Made by a program: the position numbers and the translations under genes | Source of the DNA: Streptomyces montanisoli | GTDB taxonomy: Bacteria > Actinomycetota > Actinomycetes > Streptomycetales > Streptomycetaceae | Direction: 5' to 3' | Assembly: GCF_017813245.1 (NCBI RefSeq) | Contig: NZ_JAGIQL010000012.1 | Span: forward strand, 1-64,000 | Length of the DNA stretch: 64,000 bases | Part shown: piece after piece, positions 8,963 through 16,179 of the stretch | Layout: the number at the start of each line of letters is the position of its first letter | Position numbering within the stretch: the stretch's first letter is position 1 | Notes under the pieces: generated by a model | Told to the model about the DNA's origin: nothing | Databases searched by the model: none | The model's input: only the letters and a program-made list of their open reading frames with translations

Positions 8963-9013
8963 CGGGGCCTTCCGGCGGGTGCCGCACGCCGAACGGGTGG
9001 CCGGTTGGCCCGT

Positions 9014-9058
9014 CCGGTGGGACGCGCTGACCACTGCTCAGTGGCGGGGGCCCACCGG
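9014..9058 (+). terminator. Candidate terminator hairpin after the acid-sugar operon
   Basis: CCGGTGGG (9014-9021) pairs with CCCACCGG (9051-9058), and an inner stem CCACTG/CAGTGG (9031-9036 with 9039-9044, two-base loop) is nested between them. There is no T tract, which is common in high-GC actinomycetes. It lies 52 bases after the GH13 stop and before the CrcB-like gene. Confidence 0.45.
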
Positions 9059-9114
9059 GCGTGGACGGCGCTATGGTCCGGCGGCCCGCTGTCGCCCACC
9101 ATGGGGAGGCCCCG

Positions 9115-9465
9115 ATGCCGCTGCTCCTGACGCTGTTCGGCGCACTCGTCGGCGGCTCGCTGCGCTACGTGACGGAGAGGGGCCTGCAGACCCGCCTGCG
9201 ACGGCCCACCCGCGGGGGCCCGTTCGCGCTGAACTTCCTCGGCTGCCTGCTCCTTGGCGCACTGTCGGGCTGGGCGTACCGGCAGGGCGCGGGCGGCGCG
9301 ACGACGGCTCTCGGCGCGGCGATCACGCTGTTCAGCGTCTGCGGCTACGAGACCGCACGCGTCTTCCGCACGGGCCGGCGCGGGATGGCGCTGGCCGAGG
9401 CGGTGGCGGGCTGGTTCGTCGGCCTCATGGCGTCGGCGGCGGGAGTGTTCCTGGTGGTCAAGTGA
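9115..9465 (+). CDS. Small CrcB-like membrane protein
   Basis: 116 residues with about four hydrophobic segments. GALVGGSLRYVTERG and ALNFLGCLLLGAL resemble the first two conserved blocks of CrcB/Fluc fluoride channels. The third block, normally TTFSTF, is ITLFSVCGYETAR here, so the pore signature is degenerate. Function as a fluoride channel is uncertain. The ATG at 9115 has GGGGAGG at 9103-9109; an upstream in-frame start (9061) lacks a good site. Streptomyces usually carry two adjacent crcB genes, but this copy stands alone and no fluoride riboswitch was recognised upstream. Its stop overlaps the tail of the convergent methyltransferase gene by eight bases. Confidence 0.6.
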   Translation: MPLLLTLFGALVGGSLRYVTERGLQTRLRRPTRGGPFALNFLGCLLLGALSGWAYRQGAGGATTALGAAITLFSVCGYETARVFRTGRRGMALAEAVAGWFVGLMASAAGVFLVVK

Positions 9466-10231
9466 CTCGCGGCGCCCTCCGACGCGCGAGGTGGACGGTG
9501 ATGTCGGCGGCGACCTCGACCGCCTTGGGCAGCACCCGCATGATCTCGCGGAACAGCCGCTCCCGCTCCGGGCCGGGCAGTTCGAGGTAGGCCGAGACGG
9601 TGGAGAGATGGCCGATGTAGTCGCGTGCGGTCATCGTCAGCCGCCGTTCGATCACCGACTGCCGGACGTCGGTGAACCAGACGGACCGTCGGAGTTCCGT
9701 TCCCGGCCACTGCATGTCCCGCTCGGGAGGCGTCCCGTCCGGCGACGGAACATCGTCGCTCTGCAGAAACGGCGCCCGCGCCGCGCGCACCGCTTCCGCC
9801 ACGGCCGGGTCGGCGAGCCCGACCGGCCCGCCGAACGACGCGAACACCCCGCCGGGCTCCAGCAACGCCGCGACCCGTGGCCACCTGCCCTCCGGTTGCG
9901 TCCAGTGCAGCGACGCCGCCGCGTAGACCAGCCCGTAGCCGGTGTCCGTCCGCACCTCCTCGAACGCGGCTCGCACCGACTCGACGTTCGCCGGCACGTG
10001 TTTGCGCAGTTCGGCGAGCATGGCGCCATCCGGGTCCGTCGCGGTGACCCTGATACCCCGCCGAGCGAAGAGGCGGGTCGCCTTCCCGGTCCCCGCACCG
10101 ATCTCGAGGGCGGTGGCCACGGGGCGGCCCGCGTAGGCCATCACCGTGTCGAAGAGCGCCTCGGGATACCCGGGGCGGAACCGCTCGTACGCCTCGGACA
10201 CGGCACCGAAGCTCAGGGCGCGAGAGGACAT
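9458..10231 (-). CDS. Class I SAM-dependent methyltransferase
   Basis: 257 residues. The SAM-binding motif I is ALEIGAGTGKATRLFA (about residues 41-56), followed by an acidic ribose-binding motif (VTATDPDGAMLAEL) and a YAAASLHWTQPE segment typical of ubiE/Methyltransf_11-like enzymes. The acceptor substrate cannot be predicted. It is a monocistronic minus-strand gene. It converges on the CrcB-like gene with an 8-bp tail overlap and has its start about 50 bases from the end of the neighbouring monooxygenase gene. Confidence 0.82.
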   Translation of the reverse strand: MSSRALSFGAVSEAYERFRPGYPEALFDTVMAYAGRPVATALEIGAGTGKATRLFARRGIRVTATDPDGAMLAELRKHVPANVESVRAAFEEVRTDTGYGLVYAAASLHWTQPEGRWPRVAALLEPGGVFASFGGPVGLADPAVAEAVRAARAPFLQSDDVPSPDGTPPERDMQWPGTELRRSVWFTDVRQSVIERRLTMTARDYIGHLSTVSAYLELPGPERERLFREIMRVLPKAVEVAADITVHLARRRAPRVT

Positions 10232-10281
10232 GCCGGCATCCTGACACGAGCCGCGCCGCCGGCGCCGGGCCTTTTCGGGGC

Positions 10282-11808
10282 TCAGCCCGCCTTGGCGACG
10301 CCGCGCGCGATGGCGGTGCGCAGGGAGTCGCCCCAGACTGCGTCGGCGTCTGCGTCGGTGTCTGCCGCCCAGCAGACGTAGCCGTCGGGGCGGATGAGCA
10401 GGGCGGCGGCGCCCAGGTCGTCGGCGCAGGTGGCGCGGGCGAGGTCGATGCGCGGCGGGAGGCTGAGGTCGGGCGGGACCGTGCCGGTCAGATCGAGCAG
10501 GACGGCGTGCCCGGGCCGGAACAACGCCGACAGGCGGGTGGGGCCGGCCTCGGTCGCCAGGTCGGCGTCCGGCGCGCGTTCCCCGGTGAGCGGGTGGTCG
10601 CCGGGCAGGTCGTAGCGCAGTGACAGTCCGGACATCAGCCCCGCGAGATGGCGGTTGGTGTCGGGCAGTCGCAGGAGGTCGGTGACGATGTCGCGCAGGG
10701 CGGCCACGTCCTCGCCCGGGACCGGGTCGGCCAGGACGCGCTGTGCGGAGGTGTGGTGCAGGACCCGCGCCCCGGCCGGGTGCCGTTCGGTGTGGTAGCT
10801 GTCCAGGAGGCCGCTCGGTGCCAGGTCCTGGATGGTGGCGGCGAGTTTCCAGCCGAGGTTGAAGGCGTCCTGTATGCCGAGGTTGAGGCCCTGGCCGCCC
10901 AGCGGCAGGTGGATGTGCGCGGCGTCGCCGGCGAACAGCACGCGGCCCGCGCGGTAGTGCTCCAACTGGCGTGTGGCGTCGGAGAACCGGGAGGAGCTGT
11001 CGACGGCGGCGAGGGTGGTCCCCTGACCGTAGACGGCCTTGAGCGCGGCGCCGGCCTCCTCGTGCGAGACGGGGACATCGCGGTCGGCCTCCGGCTGGTC
11101 CGCGTGTCCGAAGGTGAATCGGTAGCGGTCACCTCCGAGCGGGACCAGCATGGTCCAGTAGCCGCCCGCCTGCCGGGTCAGGGTGCTGATGTGGCCCATG
11201 CGCCGTGGCACCGACGGCGTCACGGCGGACAGCCGGATGTCGGCCAGGGCCGCCTGCCTCGTTCCCGGCCTGCCGGGGAACGGAACGCCGAGCAGCCCAC
11301 GGACCGTGCTGTGGCCGCCGTCGCACGCTACGAGGTAGCGCGCCCGCGCCCGGAGGCCGTCCGCCGTGACGAGTACGCCGTCGTCGCCCGACTCGACGGC
11401 CGAGACGGCAGTGCCGCGCACGACCCTCGCCCCGGCGGCGACCGCCCGCCCTTCGAGTACCTCCTCGATCCCCCACTGCGGGACCAGGAGCGGGAAGGGG
11501 TGCCTGGTGCGCCAGGGTGCGCAGTCCAGCGGCACCGGCAGGCCGGCGAAGTGCCCTCCCACGGGGTCGCGCGGCGCGGCCCGCACTAGCAGCGGCTCCA
11601 GGAGCCCGCGGAGCTCCAGCAGTTCGGCGGTGCGTGGCTGGATCGCGCCGCCCTTCACCTGCTCGATGCGCTCGGGCAGCTTCTCCAGCACCAGGGTCTC
11701 GACCCCGGCCAGGGACAGTTCGTACGCCAGCATCAGCCCGGTCGGGCCGGCGCCCGCGATGACGACTTCGGTCGTGGTCTCCGTCAGCGTTCCTGTCAGC
11801 ACGGTCAC
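10282..11808 (-). CDS. FAD-dependent aromatic monooxygenase (PheA/TfdB family)
   Basis: 508 residues. It is a class A flavoprotein hydroxylase: the FAD Rossmann motif VIAGAGPTGLMLAYEL is near residue 16, the DG motif (CDGGHSTVRGLLG) near 160, and the GD motif GDAAHIHLPLGGQGLNLGIQD near 290. A C-terminal thioredoxin-like domain (about 390-508) fits the pentachlorophenol/rifampicin monooxygenase-type length. It uses NAD(P)H and O2 to hydroxylate an aromatic ring, either for detoxification or in secondary metabolism. GTG start at 11808. It is transcribed divergently from the TetR gene, which probably controls it. The region between them holds a split inverted repeat. Confidence 0.87.
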   Translation of the reverse strand: MTVLTGTLTETTTEVVIAGAGPTGLMLAYELSLAGVETLVLEKLPERIEQVKGGAIQPRTAELLELRGLLEPLLVRAAPRDPVGGHFAGLPVPLDCAPWRTRHPFPLLVPQWGIEEVLEGRAVAAGARVVRGTAVSAVESGDDGVLVTADGLRARARYLVACDGGHSTVRGLLGVPFPGRPGTRQAALADIRLSAVTPSVPRRMGHISTLTRQAGGYWTMLVPLGGDRYRFTFGHADQPEADRDVPVSHEEAGAALKAVYGQGTTLAAVDSSSRFSDATRQLEHYRAGRVLFAGDAAHIHLPLGGQGLNLGIQDAFNLGWKLAATIQDLAPSGLLDSYHTERHPAGARVLHHTSAQRVLADPVPGEDVAALRDIVTDLLRLPDTNRHLAGLMSGLSLRYDLPGDHPLTGERAPDADLATEAGPTRLSALFRPGHAVLLDLTGTVPPDLSLPPRIDLARATCADDLGAAALLIRPDGYVCWAADTDADADAVWGDSLRTAIARGVAKAG

Positions 11809-11830
11809 TCCGCCTCATCTCTCGACTCGG

Positions 11831-11878
11831 AGCAAATGTATACCAGGTGCAGAATCAACCTCGTCGCAGGAATTTGCT
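11831..11878. promoter_or_regulatory. Split inverted repeat between monooxygenase and TetR genes
   Basis: AGCAAAT (11831-11837) and ATTTGCT (11872-11878) are exact inverted copies, 41 bases apart centre to centre, close to four helical turns. A GTATAC palindrome (11838-11843) abuts the left arm. This is one of the few AT-rich spots in the area and lies in the divergent promoter region. TetR binding is inference. Confidence 0.4.
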
Positions 11879-11890
11879 AGGGTGGGTTAC

Positions 11891-12532
11891 GTGGACGGCA
11901 AGCCAGGGCTGCGGGAGCGGAAGAAGCAGCGGACCCGCGAGGCCATTTCGGAGGCAGCGATCGCGCTCTTCCTCGAACAGGGCTTCAACCAGGTCTCGGT
12001 GGCCCAGGTGGCCGAGGCCGCCGAAGTGTCCAAACGCACGCTCTTCGCCTACTTCCCGGCGAAGGAGGACCTCGTCACGCACCGTCTCGCCGATCACGAG
12101 ACCGAGATCGCCCGCGTGGTGCGGGCCCGGCCGCCGCGGTCCGCCCCGCTGCCCGCGGTGCGGGACCACTTCCTGCGCGGGCTGCGCGAGCGCGACCCGA
12201 TCACCGGGCTGAACGACGTTCCCGAGGTGCGCAGGCTCCACCGGATGATCCTCGAGACACCCTCGCTGGTGGCCCGGATGCAGCGGTTCAAGGCGGGCGC
12301 CGAGAGCGCGCTCGCCCAGGCACTGCGCGAGACGGCGGACGCTCCCGAGCTCACCGCGCGCCTGGCCGCGGTCCAGATCGTCGCGGTCCACTGGGCGCTG
12401 GCCCAGGACAACGCCGCGCGGCTCGCGTACGGCGAGAAGGCCGACGCGCGCTGCGCCGGCGCCCTGGCCGACGCGCGGTTCGCGTTCGAACTCCTGGAGA
12501 ACGGCTTGCGCGATCTCGGCGCGCCCCGGTGA
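11891..12532 (+). CDS. TetR-family transcriptional regulator
   Basis: 213 residues. The N-terminal TetR helix-turn-helix reads RTREAISEAAIALFLEQGFN then VSVAQVAEAAEVSKRTLFAYFPAKEDLV (about residues 11-60). The C-terminal half is a helical ligand-binding domain of the usual size. The GTG at 11891 is preferred; another in-frame GTG at 11882 is possible and would add three residues. There is no strong ribosome-binding site. It is divergent from the flavin monooxygenase, the classic arrangement for a repressor of a drug- or aromatic-inactivating enzyme, and probably acts on the 11809-11890 intergenic region. Confidence 0.87.
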   Translation: MDGKPGLRERKKQRTREAISEAAIALFLEQGFNQVSVAQVAEAAEVSKRTLFAYFPAKEDLVTHRLADHETEIARVVRARPPRSAPLPAVRDHFLRGLRERDPITGLNDVPEVRRLHRMILETPSLVARMQRFKAGAESALAQALRETADAPELTARLAAVQIVAVHWALAQDNAARLAYGEKADARCAGALADARFAFELLENGLRDLGAPR

Positions 12533-12536
12533 CGCG

Positions 12537-13427
12537 CTATCCGAGGAGCGCCTGGGTGATCTGGCGGGTGGTCTGGGCGACTACGCGGGCGTCGTCCGCG
12601 TAGTGCGTGAGGGCGTTGAGGCCGGTGCTCAAGGCCCAGCCGCGTCCTCGGGTCCACGTCGCCTCGTCCGTTGCGAGGGCGTCGCGGAACGCGGTACGGC
12701 AGGCGGGCGACATGAGGGTGAAGGCGATGGTCAGGTCGCAGGCGGGGTCTCCCGCGCCGAGGTTGCCGAAGTCGATGACCGCGCTGAGCCGTCCGCCGTC
12801 GGTCAGCAGGTTGCCCGTGTGCAGGTCGCCGTGGACCCACACGGGGTCGCGGCCCCACGGCGGCGCCGCGAGTGCCGCGTCCCACAGGTCCGTCATGGCC
12901 GGCGCGTCGAACACGCCCGCCGTCTCGGCGATGGCGGCACGGGTCGCCTCGTCGCGCTCGATCAGACCCGGCCCGCCGCCGGGGACGGGCACGGACCGCA
13001 GCGCACGCAGGAACCGTGCCATGGCGATGGCCGCGGGCCGGGAGTGGGAGAGCGCGTCGACGGTGGCGACCTCGCCGTCCAGCCAGCGGGCCACCGCCCA
13101 GGGCCACGGGTACCCGAAGCCGGGAGCGCCCACGGCGACCGGCGCGGGCACCGCCAGCGGCAGGTGAGGGGCCAGGCGGGGCAGCCACTCCATCTCCTTC
13201 GCGGCTTGCCCGACGGCCCCCCGATGGCACGGCAGGCGTACGGCCAGTCCGTCGCCCAGGCGGTGGATGACGTGGTCGGAGCCGGCCGGCTCGACGCGTG
13301 TCAGCGAAAGCCCCGCCCACTGCGGGAACTGCGCGTCGACGAGCCGCCTGACGAGGGCTGTGCCGATCTCGGGGCGGTCGTCGATGCCGGTCGGTGGGGT
13401 CAAGGGCGGCTCCTGCGACGTGCCCAC
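12537..13427 (-). CDS. Aminoglycoside phosphotransferase (APH) family kinase
   Basis: About 296 residues. The kinase-like fold is identified by the catalytic loop VWVHGDLHTGNLL (Asp base and Asn) and the metal-binding loop AVIDFGNLGAGDPACDL. An N-terminal nucleotide-binding lobe carries GSDHVIHRLGDGLAVRLP. Members phosphorylate aminoglycosides, macrolides or other small molecules, and many Streptomyces paralogues have no known resistance role. The start is uncertain. GTG at 13427 gives the full length, but a TTG at about 13400 has a better-placed GGAG. It converges with the TetR gene, with four bases between stops. Confidence 0.8.
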   Translation of the reverse strand: MGTSQEPPLTPPTGIDDRPEIGTALVRRLVDAQFPQWAGLSLTRVEPAGSDHVIHRLGDGLAVRLPCHRGAVGQAAKEMEWLPRLAPHLPLAVPAPVAVGAPGFGYPWPWAVARWLDGEVATVDALSHSRPAAIAMARFLRALRSVPVPGGGPGLIERDEATRAAIAETAGVFDAPAMTDLWDAALAAPPWGRDPVWVHGDLHTGNLLTDGGRLSAVIDFGNLGAGDPACDLTIAFTLMSPACRTAFRDALATDEATWTRGRGWALSTGLNALTHYADDARVVAQTTRQITQALLG

Positions 13428-13491
13428 CGCGACAGCGGGCGACCGGGCACATCACACGCGACGGGAGCGCTCGCTGTCCAGTGGATTGCGG

Positions 13492-13531
13492 CCCGTCCCT
13501 GGCCGGGCTGTCGAGCCGGGCCAGGGACGGG
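13492..13531 (-). terminator. Terminator hairpin downstream of the GH127 gene
   Basis: CCCGTCCCTGGCC (13492-13504) is the exact inverted copy of GGCCAGGGACGGG (13519-13531). An inner GGCT/AGCC stem with a GTCG loop continues the hairpin. It starts six bases past the GH127 stop codon in the direction of transcription. Confidence 0.7.
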
Positions 13532-13536
13532 TGTGG

Positions 13537-15999
13537 TCAGGCGCCGCGTACGCGCCAGGCCAGCAGGCCGCCCGAGACGCCCGGCCGCAGCCGTACCGCG
13601 ACCCGCAGGGCCGTGGTGCGCACCGTGTCGAACCGGGTCTCGTTGAAGGTGTCCTTCGCCACTCCGTAGGCGGACGCGCCGGTCACGGGGCGGAAGGTGC
13701 CGGAGCCGTCCAGGTACTCGACGGACCATCCGGCCGGGACCCGGCAGGCGCCGTGGCCCGTGTCGTCGTACCAGTAGACCGAGACGCCGCTCGCCCTGAT
13801 CGGCTCGTCCCAGGTGTAGGCCACCCACTCGTCCGTGCCCGTGTGGTCCCACCAGGTGAAGCGCGGCAGCTCCTGGTCGTACGAGTCGGTGGGTTCGGCG
13901 GGGCCGTTGAGTACCAGCGCCTGGGGGTCGTCGACCCCGCTGAAGGACGCGGTGCAGGAGGCCCAGGGTGTGGCGGCCCTCCCGGTGCCGACGGTGGGGA
14001 ACGACGTGAGGCGCAGCCGTGCCGCCGCCGACGGGACGAGGGTGAGGACCTCGGTGCGCTCGCCCGTGCGCACGGGGCTGGGCTGCAGCGGCGTGACCAC
14101 GTCCTGGTCGTCGGCCTTCCAGGTGGGCACGCGGCGGCCCCTGGCGCGCAGGCGGACGGGCGTGGTGGCCGCCGTGAACGGGTTGGCGGCCGAGGCGCGG
14201 GTGCGCTCCACGTGGAACGAGCGCTCCGGGTGGGCCGCGTCGACGTCGAGGGCGTAGTTCCACGCGGAACCCGGCCGCACCTCGTACTCGGGCCAGTCGT
14301 CCGTGCCGGCGAACCGCGACCACTGCTCGTCGATGCGCAGCGAGTAGGTGAGCGGCCCGCGGTCGACGGAGACGGAGTCGCGGTTGTCGCGCCAGGTGCG
14401 CACGCGGACGTCCATCGGCAGGCGCAGTTCGACGCGGTCGCGGTGGTGCCAGTCGCGTTCGACGACGAGGTACCCGCCGCTCCTCCTGGCGTGCGTGCCG
14501 CGGCCGTTGACCTTCAGCGACGGTGCGGAGCACCAGCCGGGCACCCGCAGGTACAGCGGGAAGCGGACGCTCCTCGGCGAGGACAGGGTGATCGAGACGG
14601 TCTCGTCGAAGGGGTAGTCGGTGTGCTCGGTGAGCGTCACCGAGACGCCGCCGGCGACCTTGGCCGTGACGGTGGACTCGCCGTAAAGGGAGGCGCACAG
14701 CCCGCCGTCCTGGCTCGCGAGCCACATCTCCTCGGCGTAGTACGGCCACCCCATGCCGTAGTTGTGCGGGCAGCAGCGGTACTGGTGGATGCCCGGCATG
14801 AACGCCTGCATCGCGAAGCCGTTGTCGAACTGCCCGTGCGACTTGGGCACGTTGTCGAGCTGGATGCTGTTGGCGGCCGTGATGTAGTGCGTGCCCTTCT
14901 GCTCGGGGTCGAACGCGGCGGGCAGCATGTTGACCGCGAGCTCCTCGCAGCGGTCCGCCCAGACCGAGTCGCCGGTGATGCGGGTGAGCATCTGGTGGCT
15001 GTGCATGTACTCGACGATGCCGCAGGTCTCGAAGCCCTGGCGCGGGTCGTGGTAGCCGCTGCGGGCGTTCTCGTCCGCCGCGAAACCACCGCCGGCGAAC
15101 TGCCCGTACCTGCCCATCACCGTGTCGTACACCCGGTGGGTGGCGGCCTCGAAGGACGGGTCGCCGGCGAGCACACCGTACTGCGCGGGTTCGCGGAAGC
15201 CCTGGGCGAGGTTGACGTTGTGCCAGGTGGGGATGGTGTGCGTGTAGTCGGCGCCGTTGGTGTGCATGTCGTGCACGAGGTCGAGCAGCCAGCTGTCTCC
15301 GGTGCGGTTGTACAGCCAGTAGGCGGTGTCGATGGTGTCACCGCACCTGGCCGAACCCCAGCCCTGTGAGAACAGCGTCGGCGGCTGCTTGTGCAGGAAG
15401 GTGAGCCAGCGGGTCAGGGCGGGCACGACACGCTCGTCGCCGCTGTACTCCTGCCAGGTGCGCAGCGCGTCGAGCACGGGCATGTGCGGCCAGAAGTCCA
15501 CTCCGCCGTTGAGCGCGGTGCGTACGGACGTGGGTCCGAAGAAGCCGTCGGGCTGCTGTGTCGCCAGGATGCGGTCGATCCACGTCTTGGTGAGTTCCAG
15601 GGTGGCGGCGTGGCCGGTGACATAGCCGAGGTCGCCGAACCCGCGTAGCCAGTAGGGAAGTTCCTCCCAGCCGGGCTTGTCGGGGACGGACCATCCGCTG
15701 GTGGTGAGGCCGAGGTAGTCGGAGACGTCGGGCATGCGCCCGTTGAGGCCCTTGATCTGGAGGTCGAGCTGGGCGCGCAGCCACCCCTTGGGTGTGATGC
15801 TGCCGGGTGGCAGCCTGAGGAACGGCTCGCGGGTCAGCGGCGCCTTGTTGGCGACGTACTGGGGCCCGGCGCCGTCCTTCCGTGTGTGTACGGGGCCGGC
15901 CGGGGTGGCCGCGGAGGCGGCGGGCAGGTGGACGGATCCGGCGAGCGCGGCACCCGACGCGACGGCGGCGGTACGGTTCAGGAACGAGCGTCTTTCCAC
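13537..15999 (-). CDS. Secreted GH127 beta-L-arabinofuranosidase
   Basis: 820 residues. The start is GTG at 15999, with GAGGAAGGA just upstream; a longer reading to 16053 has no such site. A twin-arginine-type signal begins at once (ERRSFLNRTAAVASG, then an Ala-rich h-region and ASAA). GH127 signatures are clear: a catalytic glutamate/cysteine block FETCGIVEY near residue 322, and the cysteine pair in YRCCPHN near 407 that supplies the zinc site and nucleophile in GH127. A beta-sandwich F5/8-type domain ends the protein. It releases beta-L-arabinofuranosyl residues outside the cell. It lies beside a furanose-type importer and carries its own promoter region with 10-bp direct repeats. Confidence 0.87.
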   Translation of the reverse strand: MERRSFLNRTAAVASGAALAGSVHLPAASAATPAGPVHTRKDGAGPQYVANKAPLTREPFLRLPPGSITPKGWLRAQLDLQIKGLNGRMPDVSDYLGLTTSGWSVPDKPGWEELPYWLRGFGDLGYVTGHAATLELTKTWIDRILATQQPDGFFGPTSVRTALNGGVDFWPHMPVLDALRTWQEYSGDERVVPALTRWLTFLHKQPPTLFSQGWGSARCGDTIDTAYWLYNRTGDSWLLDLVHDMHTNGADYTHTIPTWHNVNLAQGFREPAQYGVLAGDPSFEAATHRVYDTVMGRYGQFAGGGFAADENARSGYHDPRQGFETCGIVEYMHSHQMLTRITGDSVWADRCEELAVNMLPAAFDPEQKGTHYITAANSIQLDNVPKSHGQFDNGFAMQAFMPGIHQYRCCPHNYGMGWPYYAEEMWLASQDGGLCASLYGESTVTAKVAGGVSVTLTEHTDYPFDETVSITLSSPRSVRFPLYLRVPGWCSAPSLKVNGRGTHARRSGGYLVVERDWHHRDRVELRLPMDVRVRTWRDNRDSVSVDRGPLTYSLRIDEQWSRFAGTDDWPEYEVRPGSAWNYALDVDAAHPERSFHVERTRASAANPFTAATTPVRLRARGRRVPTWKADDQDVVTPLQPSPVRTGERTEVLTLVPSAAARLRLTSFPTVGTGRAATPWASCTASFSGVDDPQALVLNGPAEPTDSYDQELPRFTWWDHTGTDEWVAYTWDEPIRASGVSVYWYDDTGHGACRVPAGWSVEYLDGSGTFRPVTGASAYGVAKDTFNETRFDTVRTTALRVAVRLRPGVSGGLLAWRVRGA

Positions 16000-16060
16000 G
16001 GTGTGTCCTTCCTCGCTGCGCGGGCGGCACGGCGTCTCCGCGTCTGCGCGCACGGTGTTC

Positions 16061-16090
16061 GGTCATGTTTGGTCACGATCGGTCACGTTC
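16061..16090. repeat. Three tandem 10-bp direct repeats upstream of the GH127 gene
   Basis: GGTCATGTTT, GGTCACGATC and GGTCACGTTC run head to tail at 16061, 16071 and 16081 (consensus GGTCAYGWTY). They lie 62-91 bases upstream of the GH127 start, and the spacing puts each copy on the same helix face. The arrangement looks like tandem activator or repressor half-sites. The sequence differs from the 11-bp PHO box. Confidence 0.6.
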
Positions 16091-16134
16091 GCGAAGGCGC
16101 GGGCGGGCCTCGGTGCGTGCCGGCCCGCGCCCGG

Positions 16135-16165
16135 GCCCCGCCCGCGATCAGGTGGCGGGCGGGGC
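16135..16165 (-). terminator. Terminator hairpin downstream of the DUF4965 gene
   Basis: GCCCCGCCCGC (16135-16145) is the exact inverse of GCGGGCGGGGC (16155-16165), with a nine-base loop. It lies 15 bases past the stop codon of the minus-strand gene ending at 16180. Confidence 0.6.
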
Positions 16166-16179
16166 TGCCGGTTACGGCG

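Noticed and set aside
9061..9114. Fluoride riboswitch before the CrcB-like gene
   Set aside because: I could not find the conserved pseudoknot pattern; only a normal ribosome-binding site is visible.
10282..12532. Antibiotic biosynthesis cluster around the monooxygenase
   Set aside because: Only a monooxygenase, its TetR gene, a methyltransferase and an APH-type kinase are present; no synthase, carrier protein or scaffold enzyme is seen.
16061..16090. PHO box assignment for the direct repeats before GH127
   Set aside because: PHO boxes have 11-bp GTTCACC-type units; these are 10-bp units with a different core.
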